Origin: Bacteroidota bacterium
GTDB taxonomy: Bacteria > Bacteroidota > Bacteroidia > Bacteroidales > F082
Reading direction: 5' to 3'
DNA: 38,842 bases
Assembly (NCBI GenBank): GCA_013203805.1
Contig: JABMPH010000174.1
Coordinates: forward strand, 1 to 38,842
A program made the translations under genes and the position numbers. Positions 1 to 8,674 of the stretch are shown here, in pieces (position 1 is the first letter of the stretch; the number at the start of each line of letters is the position of its first letter). A model generated the notes under the pieces. The model was not told where the DNA came from and ran no database searches. It was given only the letters and a program-made list of their open reading frames with translations.

Positions 1-1205
1 AACCATATTGGAAAGATAAGGATTCTAAGATGCTTCTTTTTATTGGCAAGGATAATATTGTTTTTCATTGTATTATTTTTCCTGCAATGCTTAAGGCCGA
101 AGGAAGTTACATATTGCCTGAAAACGTTCCAGCAAACGAATTCCTTAATCTGGAAAATGATAAAATATCAACTTCCCGTAATTGGGCAGTTTGGCTTCAT
201 GAATACCTTGAAGAGTTTCCTGGCAAACAGGATGTATTACGTTATGTACTAACGGCCAATGCACCTGAAACTAGTGATAACAATTTTACATGGAAAGACT
301 TTCAGGCGAGAAACAACAATGAGCTATTGGCAATATTTGGCAATTTTGTGAATCGTACTCTGGTTCTAACACAAAAATATTTTGATGGTATTGTTCCTGA
401 TTGTGATAATCTTGATAAAGAATCTATAAACACGTTAAAAGAGATAGCCAAATATCCTGAGATAATATCAAGCAGTATTGAGAGATACAGGTTTAGAGAG
501 GCTCTTAGTGAGTTAATGAATCTGGCGAGACTGGGCAATAAGTATCTTACCGATATGGAGCCATGGAAGATTTACAAAACCGATCCCGAAAAGGTAAAGC
601 AAATACTAAATGTTTCGTTACAGATTGTTGCCAACCTATCAATACTATGTGAGCCTTTCCTTCCATTTACATCTGATAAATTACAAAAAATGGTTAACAT
701 AGGTGGATTAAAATGGATAGATGCCGGCAAGTCTGATTTATTGAAAGCAGGTCACCAATTGAACAAACCTGCGTTGCTTTTTGAGAGAATTGAGGACAGC
801 ACAATTAAACATCAGGTTCAAAAGCTACTGGATACTAAAAAAGAGAATGAAGAAGCTGAGCCCGCAACTCCCACAAAACCAACCATTGAGTTTGATGATT
901 TTGTAAAAATGGACATTAGAACAGGAACCATATTAGAAGCTGAAAAAGTTGCAAAAACAAAGAAACTTTTAAAACTACTGGTTGATACGGGTATTGATAA
1001 ACGAACTGTTGTATCCGGAATTGCCGAATACTATAAACCCGAAGATATTGTTGGCAAGAAAGTGAGCATATTGGTTAACCTAGCTCCCAGAAAATTACGG
1101 GGAATCGAATCACAAGGAATGATACTAATGGCTGAAGATAAAGATGGAAAGCTCTGCTTTGTTTCTCCTGTTGATGATGTTGCAAATGGAAGTGAAATTA
1201 AATAG
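1..1205 (+). CDS. metG: Methionyl-tRNA synthetase, 3' part (5' end outside window)
   Basis: Cytoplasmic enzyme that charges tRNA(Met) with methionine. The reading frame is open from base 3, so the window begins inside the gene and the N-terminal part of the catalytic domain is missing. The visible part contains the GKDNIVFH segment of the Rossmann domain, then KISTS at bases 162-176, a variant of the KMSKS ATP-binding signature. The helical anticodon-binding domain follows (WAVW through [10 protein letters not shown]). A charged linker with a Glu/Pro/Thr run leads into a C-terminal EMAP/Trbp111-type tRNA-binding domain from about base 885 ([14 protein letters not shown], then [16 protein letters not shown]), which in this enzyme family promotes dimerisation and tRNA binding. 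The order is that of long dimeric bacterial MetRS. No terminator is evident after the stop. Confidence 0.96.
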   Translation, partial: PYWKDKDSKMLLFIGKDNIVFHCIIFPAMLKAEGSYILPENVPANEFLNLENDKISTSRNWAVWLHEYLEEFPGKQDVLRYVLTANAPETSDNNFTWKDFQARNNNELLAIFGNFVNRTLVLTQKYFDGIVPDCDNLDKESINTLKEIAKYPEIISSSIERYRFREALSELMNLARLGNKYLTDMEPWKIYKTDPEKVKQILNVSLQIVANLSILCEPFLPFTSDKLQKMVNIGGLKWIDAGKSDLLKAGHQLNKPALLFERIEDSTIKHQVQKLLDTKKENEEAEPATPTKPTIEFDDFVKMDIRTGTILEAEKVAKTKKLLKLLVDTGIDKRTVVSGIAEYYKPEDIVGKKVSILVNLAPRKLRGIESQGMILMAEDKDGKLCFVSPVDDVANGSEIK

Positions 1206-1223
1206 ATTGTTAGTTTTACTAAT

Positions 1224-1287
1224 ATTTCACATCTTAATTATTTATACTTTTAATAGCTCAATAATTATATAGTTTTTCATGTGAAAT
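1224..1287. repeat. Spaced 9-base inverted repeat before the AI-2E gene
   Basis: ATTTCACAT at 1224-1232 is exactly inverted as ATGTGAAAT at 1279-1287, separated by 46 bases. The right arm ends 10 bases before the ATG at 1298. It could be a pair of regulator half-sites or the base of a leader hairpin. Chance is not excluded in such AT-rich DNA. Confidence 0.35.
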
Positions 1288-1297
1288 AAATTAAAGT

Positions 1298-2371
1298 ATG
1301 GATAACAATATTACACGGCCTTCTTCAAATGCAGCCGTAACCTTTGCAGCATTTTTAATTATTATCGGAGTGGTGATGTATGCATCATCAATCATTACTC
1401 CCGTTTTACTTGCAATTTTTATTACAATAGTTTGCGCTCAGCCAATAAGATGGCTTGAAAGCAAAAAGGTACCAAACGGCTTAGCAGTTGCACTAGTCCT
1501 TATGTCCATCCTTGGAATCCTACTTGGTTTAGGGGAGGTTATCGGACGATCGATAGTTAAGTTTTCAAATAATAGTGCCATTTATGCACAAAGGTTAAAC
1601 GAGATAATGTCGTCACTATTCTCAACACTACATGGAATGGGATTTGACATGTCTGTTGAAAAGCTTGAAAGTTATATTAGTCCAAACAGTATCATGAATT
1701 TGAGTGCCTCATTTTTAGGAGCTATTGGAAGCCTTATGAGTAATATGTTCCTGATAATATTTATTCTAATTTTCATGCTCTTGGAACTTAACAGTTTTAA
1801 TCTTAAAATTAAAGCTATAACAAGCACTACGGATGGAGCTATCAGTTACTTTAAAAGGATTGAACAAAGCATACGTCAATACCTAGGCTTAACCACAATA
1901 GTTAGCTTACTAACAGGTGTTGTAGTCTATTTTGCCTTAATAATTATTGGTGTAGATTATGCTATAATGTGGGCATTACTAGCATTTATGTTCAACTTTA
2001 TTCCTAATATTGGGTCAATTGTAGCAAGCATACCGGCCATTGTTTTTGCAGCGATTCAGTTGGGTACAGGTGGTGCAATATGGACAGCCGTTTCTTATGT
2101 TGCAATTAATATGATTGTGGGAAATGTTATACAACCACCATTAATGGGAAAAGGGCTTGGTCTCAGCACATTGGTGGTATTTATTTCGTTGATTTTCTGG
2201 GGATACTTACTTGGTACTGTTGGCATGTTCCTTTCTGTTCCATTAACAATGGTAGTAAAAATTGTATTGGAACAAAAAGAGTCAACTCGATGGATTGCAA
2301 TTATGCTTGGTACAGATAATGCTGCACGTGAAATTATTGACCAATCCAAATCAAAACTTAATGAAAGCTAG
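1298..2371 (+). CDS. AI-2E family transporter (PerM/TqsA-like membrane protein)
   Basis: Inner-membrane protein of 357 residues, normal length for the family once called UPF0118. Hydrophobic segments lie near residues 14-50 (two close helices) and 60-85. A soluble stretch at about 85-135 is followed by a cluster of helices through residue 330, including the family-typical FNFIPNIGSIVASIPA and the following QPPLMGKGLGLSTLVV. Members have been linked to autoinducer-2 export (TqsA) or to Na+/H+ antiport, and the substrate cannot be read from sequence. It stands alone, 92 bases after metG. That gap contains a TACTTTTA box at 1245-1252 that could be a weak promoter, and a long-range inverted repeat listed separately. 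Confidence 0.9.
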   Translation: MDNNITRPSSNAAVTFAAFLIIIGVVMYASSIITPVLLAIFITIVCAQPIRWLESKKVPNGLAVALVLMSILGILLGLGEVIGRSIVKFSNNSAIYAQRLNEIMSSLFSTLHGMGFDMSVEKLESYISPNSIMNLSASFLGAIGSLMSNMFLIIFILIFMLLELNSFNLKIKAITSTTDGAISYFKRIEQSIRQYLGLTTIVSLLTGVVVYFALIIIGVDYAIMWALLAFMFNFIPNIGSIVASIPAIVFAAIQLGTGGAIWTAVSYVAINMIVGNVIQPPLMGKGLGLSTLVVFISLIFWGYLLGTVGMFLSVPLTMVVKIVLEQKESTRWIAIMLGTDNAAREIIDQSKSKLNES

Positions 2372-2419
2372 TAGCCTTTGAAAAAAGATTATAAAAAACA
2401 AGGAAACCAAAACTCTTAA

Positions 2420-4024
2420 CTAAAACTTCTCATCATATTTAGTCCAGAGGAAATCACCAAGTTTAATGGCTTCTTTCATAACTTTTTCTCCCTGTTCACT
2501 TGAGTAGTAATTCAGAAATTCAATTGCATCTTTCTTATTTTCTTTATAAAGATCCAGAGCCTGACTATCAACATTTTTCTGATTTTCTATGAGTTTGAGT
2601 TGCATGGGTTCCCAAACAGCATCAACATCATGGCGCATTTCACCCCATCGCTGTGAAGTAAGAGTTCCAAGTCGGTTAAATATCCACCAAGCTGAATTCA
2701 TTGTATAACCGTTTATCCTTCCTGGTGTTTTATATGGCTCAGGCAAATCGCTTACACATCCATAAATGGGCACATAAATAGATGTTGCAACATTGTCCAT
2801 TGCCAGCCACTCAACGCCACCAATTTCATCAGGCAACCAGCTTCTTAACTGTATTATTGTTGCATACATTGTATACCATCTGGCAATCGTTCTTTCACCA
2901 AGTGGTCCCCATCCACCATTAATTTTGTGCAGATTATTTGCATCATAAGGCATATGTGGACTTGCCAAAGGTGATATTACGGTTTTCCCGTCCTTATCAG
3001 TTACCGTTAAATTTTTGGTCATATCAAATGGAGTACCTTCATAATAATCTTTGAACACATTCATTAGATTTTCGAGTGTAACCAAAGTGTCTGGTTTAAC
3101 AGAAAATGGATAATCTTTATCATTGGGATCGAGGCCAAGGGATGGGGCAAGTAAGCTAAATACTCTCCATTCACGTCGTCGGGAAGCAGGTGATGTTCTA
3201 CTATGTGGTGCATAAGCGTAGCAAAAGCGAAATTCTTCTTTTGGATTCCACCACCCATTCTCTTTGGCAACATCATAAACATTATCAGAGGCCATGAAAT
3301 AGTCCTTATCCTTAAGGTTAATCTCCTTGATAGTACTAGCATTAGCATTTACAGAGATATGGCCATCAGGTACACGCTGAGCAACCCATATGGCTCCTAC
3401 TTTTCCTTTTCCCGGGCCTACAATCTCCAGATGCCAAACTTCATTTTTGTCGGCAACGGTTAATACTTCACCGTAATCATTCCACCCATACTCTTTTAGT
3501 AGTTCTCCCGCTACCTTAATTGCTCCTCGTGCCGTTGATTCGCGTTCGAGCATAAGCAAACAAAGACGCTGACAATCAATAATTCCAGCATCGCTTTGTA
3601 ACTCTTCGCGACCTCCAAAGGTTGATTCACCAATTCCCAGTTGTTTATCATTAAGACTTGGGTAGGCAGTATTAATGTACCCATTGGTATAACTTACCTG
3701 AGGTATGCTTCCAACTTCCTTATGACCATATGCAGGCATTGCAAGCGTATCGTTTTTTACACGCTTATACATGATCACCGATTCTCCTTTTGAATGATGT
3801 TTCGCCGGTATAATATCGATCCATGATCGTGTTCGATGACTATCATCGGTATGTGATGTGAAAACTGAACCGTCGAAACTAGCATCTTTTCCAACGGTAA
3901 TAGAAGTGCAACCTTCGGGGTATCCACCTGCCCAATCACTTTTATCAGCAGTTTGAGACGTAAGATTTAGTGTAAATGCAACACTAAAAATAAATATGGA
4001 AATGGCAATAATGATATTCTTCAT
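2420..4024 (-). CDS. Secreted C69-family dipeptidase
   Basis: Cysteine hydrolase of the N-terminal-nucleophile superfamily (MEROPS C69, PepD-like), expected to cleave dipeptides outside the cytoplasm. The 534-residue product begins with a signal peptide (MKNIIIAISIFIFSVAF, cleaved around the LTSQ region). The candidate nucleophile is Cys39 in GGYPEGCTSITVGKDAS; in this family the residues before the cysteine are removed so that it becomes the new N-terminus. Other family stretches are visible, including SNDVYDVA-like and ASPHMPYD, and HTDDSHRTRSW just after the nucleophile. It is transcribed alone. A possible promoter with TTG and TAGCTTTA boxes lies upstream (4078-4107). Export and the peptidase fold are well supported; the natural substrate is unknown. 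Confidence 0.92.
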   Translation of the reverse strand: MKNIIIAISIFIFSVAFTLNLTSQTADKSDWAGGYPEGCTSITVGKDASFDGSVFTSHTDDSHRTRSWIDIIPAKHHSKGESVIMYKRVKNDTLAMPAYGHKEVGSIPQVSYTNGYINTAYPSLNDKQLGIGESTFGGREELQSDAGIIDCQRLCLLMLERESTARGAIKVAGELLKEYGWNDYGEVLTVADKNEVWHLEIVGPGKGKVGAIWVAQRVPDGHISVNANASTIKEINLKDKDYFMASDNVYDVAKENGWWNPKEEFRFCYAYAPHSRTSPASRRREWRVFSLLAPSLGLDPNDKDYPFSVKPDTLVTLENLMNVFKDYYEGTPFDMTKNLTVTDKDGKTVISPLASPHMPYDANNLHKINGGWGPLGERTIARWYTMYATIIQLRSWLPDEIGGVEWLAMDNVATSIYVPIYGCVSDLPEPYKTPGRINGYTMNSAWWIFNRLGTLTSQRWGEMRHDVDAVWEPMQLKLIENQKNVDSQALDLYKENKKDAIEFLNYYSSEQGEKVMKEAIKLGDFLWTKYDEKF

Positions 4025-4077
4025 AATGATAATGTATTTTATTTCTAATCAAATTGTTCACTTTTTATTAAAGGATG

Positions 4078-4107
4078 TAAAGCTAAATAATTCTTTCAAG
4101 TCAACAA
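4078..4107 (-). promoter_or_regulatory. Candidate Bacteroidota-type promoter of the C69 dipeptidase
   Basis: Read on the minus strand, TTG (4107-4105) is followed after 19 bases by TAGCTTTA (4085-4078). This is one mismatch from the -7 consensus TAnnTTTG, with the spacing usual in this phylum. The start codon is about 54 bases downstream. Confidence 0.4.
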
Positions 4108-4132
4108 TATAATAAAACAGTTTCCATCATAT

Positions 4133-4582
4133 TCATTTCATCCATTCGAATAATTGATAATGATCACCAACCATACCAAGTTTTGTATAAACTTCACGAG
4201 CAGCTAAGTTGCTCAAATCCACATATAATCTAACCCCGGCTATTTCATCACTTTCTTTAACCCGATCACATACAAATTTATACATCTTCTTAAAAACTCC
4301 TTTGCCCCTATTTTCAGGGATAACATATACCGACTGAATCCACATCATCCAATTATTTCTCCAGTCGCTCCATTCAGGCGTTAGTAATAATGAGGCGATA
4401 ATTTTATCATCTTCAGTGCATACATAGTAATAACCCTTTTTAGAATCCTTGAAAACAGCCATAACTCCCTTTTTAACTGCATCTCTATTAAGGTCAACCC
4501 CTTCTGTTTCTTTAGCCATTTTCAATTGGAACTCTCCAATTACCTCAGCATCATATTCGTTTGAAAGCCTTATTTGAATCAT
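4133..4582 (-). CDS. GNAT-family N-acetyltransferase
   Basis: A 149-residue protein with the GCN5-related N-acetyltransferase fold, transferring an acetyl group from acetyl-CoA to an unknown amine. The acetyl-CoA pyrophosphate loop is visible as VIPENRGKGVFKKMY (about residues 90-104), preceded by the strand MWIQSVYV and followed by the C-terminal VRLYVDLSNLAAREVYTKLG, the usual strand-helix element. Length is normal for a single-domain GNAT. It is divergent from the PurF-like gene, with only 46 bases between start codons, so the two promoters must overlap. The start is an ATG at the edge of that gap. The substrate cannot be inferred from context. Confidence 0.88.
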   Translation of the reverse strand: MIQIRLSNEYDAEVIGEFQLKMAKETEGVDLNRDAVKKGVMAVFKDSKKGYYYVCTEDDKIIASLLLTPEWSDWRNNWMMWIQSVYVIPENRGKGVFKKMYKFVCDRVKESDEIAGVRLYVDLSNLAAREVYTKLGMVGDHYQLFEWMK

Positions 4583-4590
4583 CTTTTTCT

Positions 4591-4598
4591 TACTTTTG
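4591..4598 (+). promoter_or_regulatory. -7 promoter box of the PurF-like gene
   Basis: TACTTTTG matches the Bacteroidota -7 consensus TAnnTTTG exactly and is followed by CC. It lies 30 bases before the ATG at 4629. No well-spaced -33 TTTG is visible. A TTG inside this box could be misread as a start codon. Confidence 0.5.
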
Positions 4599-4628
4599 CC
4601 ACAAAATTATAAATATTCTGCACAAAAA

Positions 4629-6530
4629 ATGAGCGATCGTATAAATCATGAATGTGGCATCGCCTTAATTAGATTACGGAAGCCTCTCGAATATTATCTT
4701 TCTAAATATGGCACATCTGTATATGGGCTGCAGAAACTACACCTCCTACTGCAAAAACAGCATAACAGAGGACAAGACGGAGCCGGAATTGCAGAAGTAA
4801 AAATAGACCTTGAACCCGGACAACGATATATCAGCAGGCTTCGCTCAAACGAATCTACACCAATAAAAGATTTGTTTAATAAGGCTTACGACAATATCCA
4901 AAAAGCTACCAAAGGGAATCCGAAAAGACTAGCTGATGTTAACTGGCTTAAAGCAAATGCTGATTTTACCGGTGAATTATTTCTGGGACACTTGCGTTAC
5001 GGTACTTTTGGAGGAAATAATATTAGTAACCTCCATCCGCTGGTAAGATCAAATAATTGGAAAACACGTAACCTTGTTCTCGCAGGAAACTTTAATATGA
5101 CCAATACAAGTGAGTTATTTGAGCAACTTGTTGATTTAGGACAATATCCTGTTGAAACATCAGACACAGTTACTGTTCTTGAAAAAATTGGTCATTTTTT
5201 GGATGAAGAAAATCAACTTCTCTATACTCAAGGCAAGAAACTAGGATTAAGCAAAAAGGAAATTACAAGCCATATTATTAAAACAATAAATATCCAGAGT
5301 ATCTTGAATGAATCGGCCAAAAAATGGGATGGTGGATACGTTATTGGCGGATTATTGGGACACGGTGATGCATTTATTATGCGTGATCCAAATGGCATAC
5401 GCCCGGCATTCTATTATATTGATGATGAAATTGTTGTTGCTGCCTCAGAGCGCCCGGTTATTCAAACTGCATTTAATTTAAGTGAAAAGGATGTTAAAGA
5501 ACTCGAACCAGGACATTCACTAATAATTAAAAAGGATGCTTCTGTAGAAATAGAAAGATTTATTGAACCAAAACCAAAAAAAGCATGTTCTTTTGAGAGA
5601 ATATATTTTTCAAGAGGAACTGATAAAGACATATATCAAGAACGTAAAAAACTTGGTGTGTTGCTCACAGCTAATATCCTTAAAGAAATTGATTACGACA
5701 TAAGAAATACTGTTTTCTCATATATACCCAACACTGCTTCGGTTGCATTTCAAGGGATGATGGATCAGGTTCATTCATTTTCTTCTGATATGATTAAAGA
5801 GAAAATCCTTAAAAACAAGGATAATATATCAGCAGAGATGTTAGAGGTATTTTTTAGTAATAAGCCACGGGTTGAATCAATCGCAGTAAAGGATGTTAAA
5901 TTACGCACGTTTATTACACAGGATACCCAGAGAGACGATTTGGTTGGACACGTTTACGATGTGACTTATGGCGTGGTTCGAAAAGGTGTTGACACCCTTG
6001 TTGTGCTTGACGACTCCATTGTTCGTGGAACAACATTAAAACAAAGTATTATTCAAATACTGGATCGGCTTCATCCTAAAAAAATTGTGATAGCATCGTC
6101 GGCTCCTCAAATAAGATATCCTGACTGCTATGGTATTGACATGGCAAGATTAAGTGATTTTGTGGCTTTTAATGCCGCTATTGAACTCCTGAAAGATACT
6201 AAGCAAGATCACATAATTAACGAAGTATATAATAAATCGAAAGCCCAGCAAAATCTTCCAAAGGAAGAAATTGTAAATTACGTGAAGGAAATATACGAAC
6301 CTTTTAAAGCTTCTCAGATATCAAATAAAGTTGCGGAACTGGTTAAAACGAAAGGCATTAAAGCAGAAGTTAAAGTTATATATCAAAGTATTGAGGATCT
6401 TCATAATGCCATCCCAAATCATACGGGAGATTGGTATTTTACAGGTAATTACCCAACGCCAGGAGGCAACAAAGTTGTTAACCAGTCATTTATAAACTAT
6501 ATTGAGGGAGTAAATACAAGGGCGTATTAA
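4629..6530 (+). CDS. Long amidophosphoribosyltransferase (PurF-like) with N-terminal glutaminase
   Basis: Class II glutamine amidotransferase fused to a phosphoribosyltransferase, the PurF architecture that makes 5-phosphoribosylamine from glutamine and PRPP in purine synthesis. The ATG at 4629 is chosen because it puts the nucleophile Cys9 (INHECGIALIRL) behind a short propeptide and sits 30 bases after a -7 box. A more upstream TTG lies inside that box. Further motifs are QHNRGQDGAG, LGHLRYGTFGG, RDPNGIRP and the PRPP loop VVLDDSIVRGTT (about residues 458-469). At 633 residues it is much longer than classical PurF (about 470-500), with an enlarged glutaminase-PRTase region and a C-terminal extension. 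The usual HNGN oxyanion motif reads AGNFN. It may be the long PurF paralogue seen in Bacteroidota rather than the main PurF. Confidence 0.88.
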   Translation: MSDRINHECGIALIRLRKPLEYYLSKYGTSVYGLQKLHLLLQKQHNRGQDGAGIAEVKIDLEPGQRYISRLRSNESTPIKDLFNKAYDNIQKATKGNPKRLADVNWLKANADFTGELFLGHLRYGTFGGNNISNLHPLVRSNNWKTRNLVLAGNFNMTNTSELFEQLVDLGQYPVETSDTVTVLEKIGHFLDEENQLLYTQGKKLGLSKKEITSHIIKTINIQSILNESAKKWDGGYVIGGLLGHGDAFIMRDPNGIRPAFYYIDDEIVVAASERPVIQTAFNLSEKDVKELEPGHSLIIKKDASVEIERFIEPKPKKACSFERIYFSRGTDKDIYQERKKLGVLLTANILKEIDYDIRNTVFSYIPNTASVAFQGMMDQVHSFSSDMIKEKILKNKDNISAEMLEVFFSNKPRVESIAVKDVKLRTFITQDTQRDDLVGHVYDVTYGVVRKGVDTLVVLDDSIVRGTTLKQSIIQILDRLHPKKIVIASSAPQIRYPDCYGIDMARLSDFVAFNAAIELLKDTKQDHIINEVYNKSKAQQNLPKEEIVNYVKEIYEPFKASQISNKVAELVKTKGIKAEVKVIYQSIEDLHNAIPNHTGDWYFTGNYPTPGGNKVVNQSFINYIEGVNTRAY

Positions 6531-6531
6531 A

Positions 6532-6560
6532 GAATCCACCATCAAAGAAGGTGGATTTCA
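6532..6560. terminator. Bidirectional terminator between convergent genes
   Basis: AATCCACC (6533-6540) pairs with GGTGGATT (6550-6557) around a 9-base loop and is extended by a G-T pair. It lies just after the PurF-like stop and just before the HIT gene stop on the opposite strand, so it can serve both. Confidence 0.65.
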
Positions 6561-6561
6561 A

Positions 6562-6963
6562 TTATATTGAATTGTACGCTGCTACTATTCTACTTGTTAA
6601 TTCCTGATTTTCTTCGTGAGAGAAACTAAGCTTAGGTTGCTTAAAATCCATATCATATAATGAGTTAATGGGAATAAGATGTATATGTGTATGAGGAACC
6701 TCTAGTCCAATTACAGTTATTCCAATACGTTTACAATCAATAACCTTTTCGACGGCACGACCAACTTTTTTAGCAAAAATAATCAGTCCACCTAATTCTT
6801 CATCTTCAATATCTAATATATAGTCGGTTTCGTTTTTTGGAATAACAAGAGTATGCCCTTTAGCCAGAGGATTGATGTCGAGGAAGGCATAATAGCTTTC
6901 ATTTTCAGCAATTTTATACGATGGAATATCTCCATTAATTATCTTTGTAAAAATTGTAGCCAT
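6562..6963 (-). CDS. HIT family protein (HINT-type nucleotide hydrolase)
   Basis: A 133-residue cytoplasmic protein of the histidine triad family, which hydrolyses nucleoside phosphoramidates and related dinucleotides. It starts MATIFTKIINGDIPSYKIAE, contains LDINPLAKGHTLVIPK, and carries the catalytic triad motif HTHIHLIP near residues 91-98; all are characteristic of HINT. It begins 12 bases after greA, a very close spacing that implies co-transcription. The stop lies at the bidirectional hairpin. The physiological substrate is unknown, as for most bacterial HIT proteins. Confidence 0.95.
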   Translation of the reverse strand: MATIFTKIINGDIPSYKIAENESYYAFLDINPLAKGHTLVIPKNETDYILDIEDEELGGLIIFAKKVGRAVEKVIDCKRIGITVIGLEVPHTHIHLIPINSLYDMDFKQPKLSFSHEENQELTSRIVAAYNSI

Positions 6964-6975
6964 AGTTGAAAATAT

Positions 6976-7449
6976 TTATCGTGATATATCAATTATCTCA
7001 AACGTAATTGTGCCAGCAGGTACAGTTATCTCAGCGGTATCGCCAATTTTTTTTCCCAATAGTCCTTTTGCGATTGGAGATTCTACAGATATTCTACCTT
7101 CCTTAAGATTAGCCTCTTCTTCGGGAACAAGAGTATATTTCATAGTAGAATTATTCCGGGTATTTTTAATAGTAACGGTCGACAGTATATAAGCTTTACT
7201 ATCATCCATTTTGGATTCATCTATTATTCGTCCATTTTGTAAAATCGATTGCAATTTAGAAATCTTTAACTCAAGCATACCCTGAGCATCCTTTGCTGCA
7301 TCGTATTCGGCATTTTCAGATAAATCACCTTTATCCCTGGCCTCACTTATTTGTTGTGATATTTTAGGCCTCTCAATAGTTGTGAGATACTTAATTTGCT
7401 CACGAAGCTTTTTTAATCCTTCTTCTGTGAAATATTTTGTTTCAGACAT
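6976..7449 (-). CDS. greA: Transcription elongation factor GreA
   Basis: A 157-residue factor that enters the RNA polymerase secondary channel and stimulates cleavage of backtracked transcripts. The N-terminal coiled coil carries the GreA signature (FTEEGLKKLREQIKYL, then RDKGDLSENAEYDAAKDAQG, whose acidic tip residues drive cleavage). The C-terminal FKBP-like domain includes SPIAKGLLGKKIGD and ends EITVPAGTITFEIIDI. Length is normal. It is first in a two-gene unit with the HIT gene. Upstream lie a -7-like box (7528-7535) and a strong hairpin (7485-7516), so the leader may contain that hairpin or the hairpin may only end the preceding operon. Confidence 0.97.
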   Translation of the reverse strand: MSETKYFTEEGLKKLREQIKYLTTIERPKISQQISEARDKGDLSENAEYDAAKDAQGMLELKISKLQSILQNGRIIDESKMDDSKAYILSTVTIKNTRNNSTMKYTLVPEEEANLKEGRISVESPIAKGLLGKKIGDTAEITVPAGTITFEIIDISR

Positions 7450-7484
7450 GTGTAAACGCCTTTTTTGTATGATAATTATAAGAT

Positions 7485-7516
7485 AAAAAGACCCTTAATG
7501 TGAATTAAGGGTCTTT
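7485..7516 (-). terminator. Strong intrinsic terminator of the receptor/T9SS/PorV-like operon
   Basis: A perfect 13-base stem (7487-7499 with 7504-7516, containing GACCC/GGGTC) closes a GTGA loop. Read on the minus strand it is followed by five T residues, so it acts after the PorV-like gene and ahead of greA. Confidence 0.85.
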
Positions 7517-7527
7517 AGCACGATCTG

Positions 7528-7535
7528 CAAAAATA
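7528..7535 (-). promoter_or_regulatory. Candidate -7 box upstream of greA
   Basis: On the minus strand this reads TATTTTTG followed by CA, an exact TAnnTTTG match. It lies just upstream of the terminator hairpin, so transcripts from it would carry that hairpin at their 5' end. No -33 box is obvious. Confidence 0.35.
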
Positions 7536-7562
7536 CTATGTTTTTTTTACAGTATTGAATTT

Positions 7563-8630
7563 TTAGAAATTAAAAATAATTCCCATAGTATGGCTTCCAT
7601 TAAAACTTTGCGATTCACGATATGTGTAATCTATTCCAATATAGCTTCCTTTTTCTTTACTTAAAGGTACCTGAACACTTAATCCAGCGCTTAGTCCATT
7701 ATTAATATTAATGTTTTCTGATGAAGTGATTTCATCGGACATTCCTTTTTCATATGTATAACCACTTCTAAGCTGAACATAATCTTTCATACTAAATTCG
7801 AGCCCAAAAGCAAACTGATCCTGGCTAAATGAATTAGAGGTAAAATTACCTGCTGCAGTCAGGCGATAGTCTTTAGGAAATAGAAAATCATAGGCTGCAC
7901 CAATATTTAGTTGAGCAGGCATTTCGAACGACATTGATCGTTGTTCAAGTGTAAAAGAAGTTTCTTGTCCAGATATTATAGTCCGTAAAGAAAGTCCATC
8001 ACCCGAATACATCATTTTTGGTCCTACATTTTTAAGTGCGATACCAAATGAAATTTGCTCATCAGCACCAGTTACATATTGAATACCAGCATCAATGGCT
8101 ACACCAACAGCACTTACATCAGCAATTGATTCTGATATTACCTTAACAAGTACACCTGCATAAATGCTATTTGAAAAAGCCTTTGAATAACCAATGGCAA
8201 TATTCATTAAGCTTGGGTTGTAAGTTCCTTGAGACTCATCAGGATTATCAACTGTACGAATATCGATATCTCCAAACGACATCGACATAACCGAAAGACT
8301 AAATGCACCAACTTCGCCTACACGTTGTGAAAGACCAAAGGACATGATATTTGTACCTGTACCTTTTAACCATTGCGTATTTGAAAATATCAATTGTGTT
8401 TTAGGAGTAAAAGCTGTTCCGGCAATATTACCCCAAATTGCTTCCAGTCCTCTTACTCTAGACATATTTGCACTGGCCCAACCACTACTTCTTGCCCATG
8501 GGTTAATTAATAACTCAGTGGCACCAGCCTGGCCCGACCTATCTCTGTTTCCTGCAAAAGTTGACTCTGCTAAGGGAAATATTAACGATAAGATCAAAAT
8601 TACGATCAGATTTCTATAAAGAGTTTTCAT
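7563..8630 (-). CDS. PorV/PorQ-family outer-membrane beta-barrel protein
   Basis: Predicted outer-membrane barrel of 355 residues related to PorV and PorQ, the T9SS proteins that carry or receive cargo at the outer membrane. The ATG at 8630 is chosen because it gives a clean signal peptide (MKTLYRNLIVILILSLIFPL, cleaved near STFA). The mature N-terminus carries the family signature AGATELLINPWARSSGWASA, followed by EAIWGNIAGTAF. Alternating beta strands continue to the end, which is IIFNF, with the terminal Phe expected of BAM-assembled barrels. It is the last gene of a three-gene operon, 44 bases after the giant secreted protein, and is followed directly by a strong terminator. It is probably a paralogue dedicated to this operon rather than the core PorV of the secretion machine. 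Confidence 0.85.
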   Translation of the reverse strand: MKTLYRNLIVILILSLIFPLAESTFAGNRDRSGQAGATELLINPWARSSGWASANMSRVRGLEAIWGNIAGTAFTPKTQLIFSNTQWLKGTGTNIMSFGLSQRVGEVGAFSLSVMSMSFGDIDIRTVDNPDESQGTYNPSLMNIAIGYSKAFSNSIYAGVLVKVISESIADVSAVGVAIDAGIQYVTGADEQISFGIALKNVGPKMMYSGDGLSLRTIISGQETSFTLEQRSMSFEMPAQLNIGAAYDFLFPKDYRLTAAGNFTSNSFSQDQFAFGLEFSMKDYVQLRSGYTYEKGMSDEITSSENININNGLSAGLSVQVPLSKEKGSYIGIDYTYRESQSFNGSHTMGIIFNF

Positions 8631-8674
8631 ATTCAACTTGATTAAATTCTAGTTCAAGACAGATTATATATTTT

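Noticed and set aside
4596..4628. Upstream in-frame TTG start for the PurF-like gene
   Set aside because: It overlaps the TACTTTTG promoter box and would put the nucleophile cysteine 20 residues from the start; the ATG at 4629 fits the short propeptide of this enzyme.
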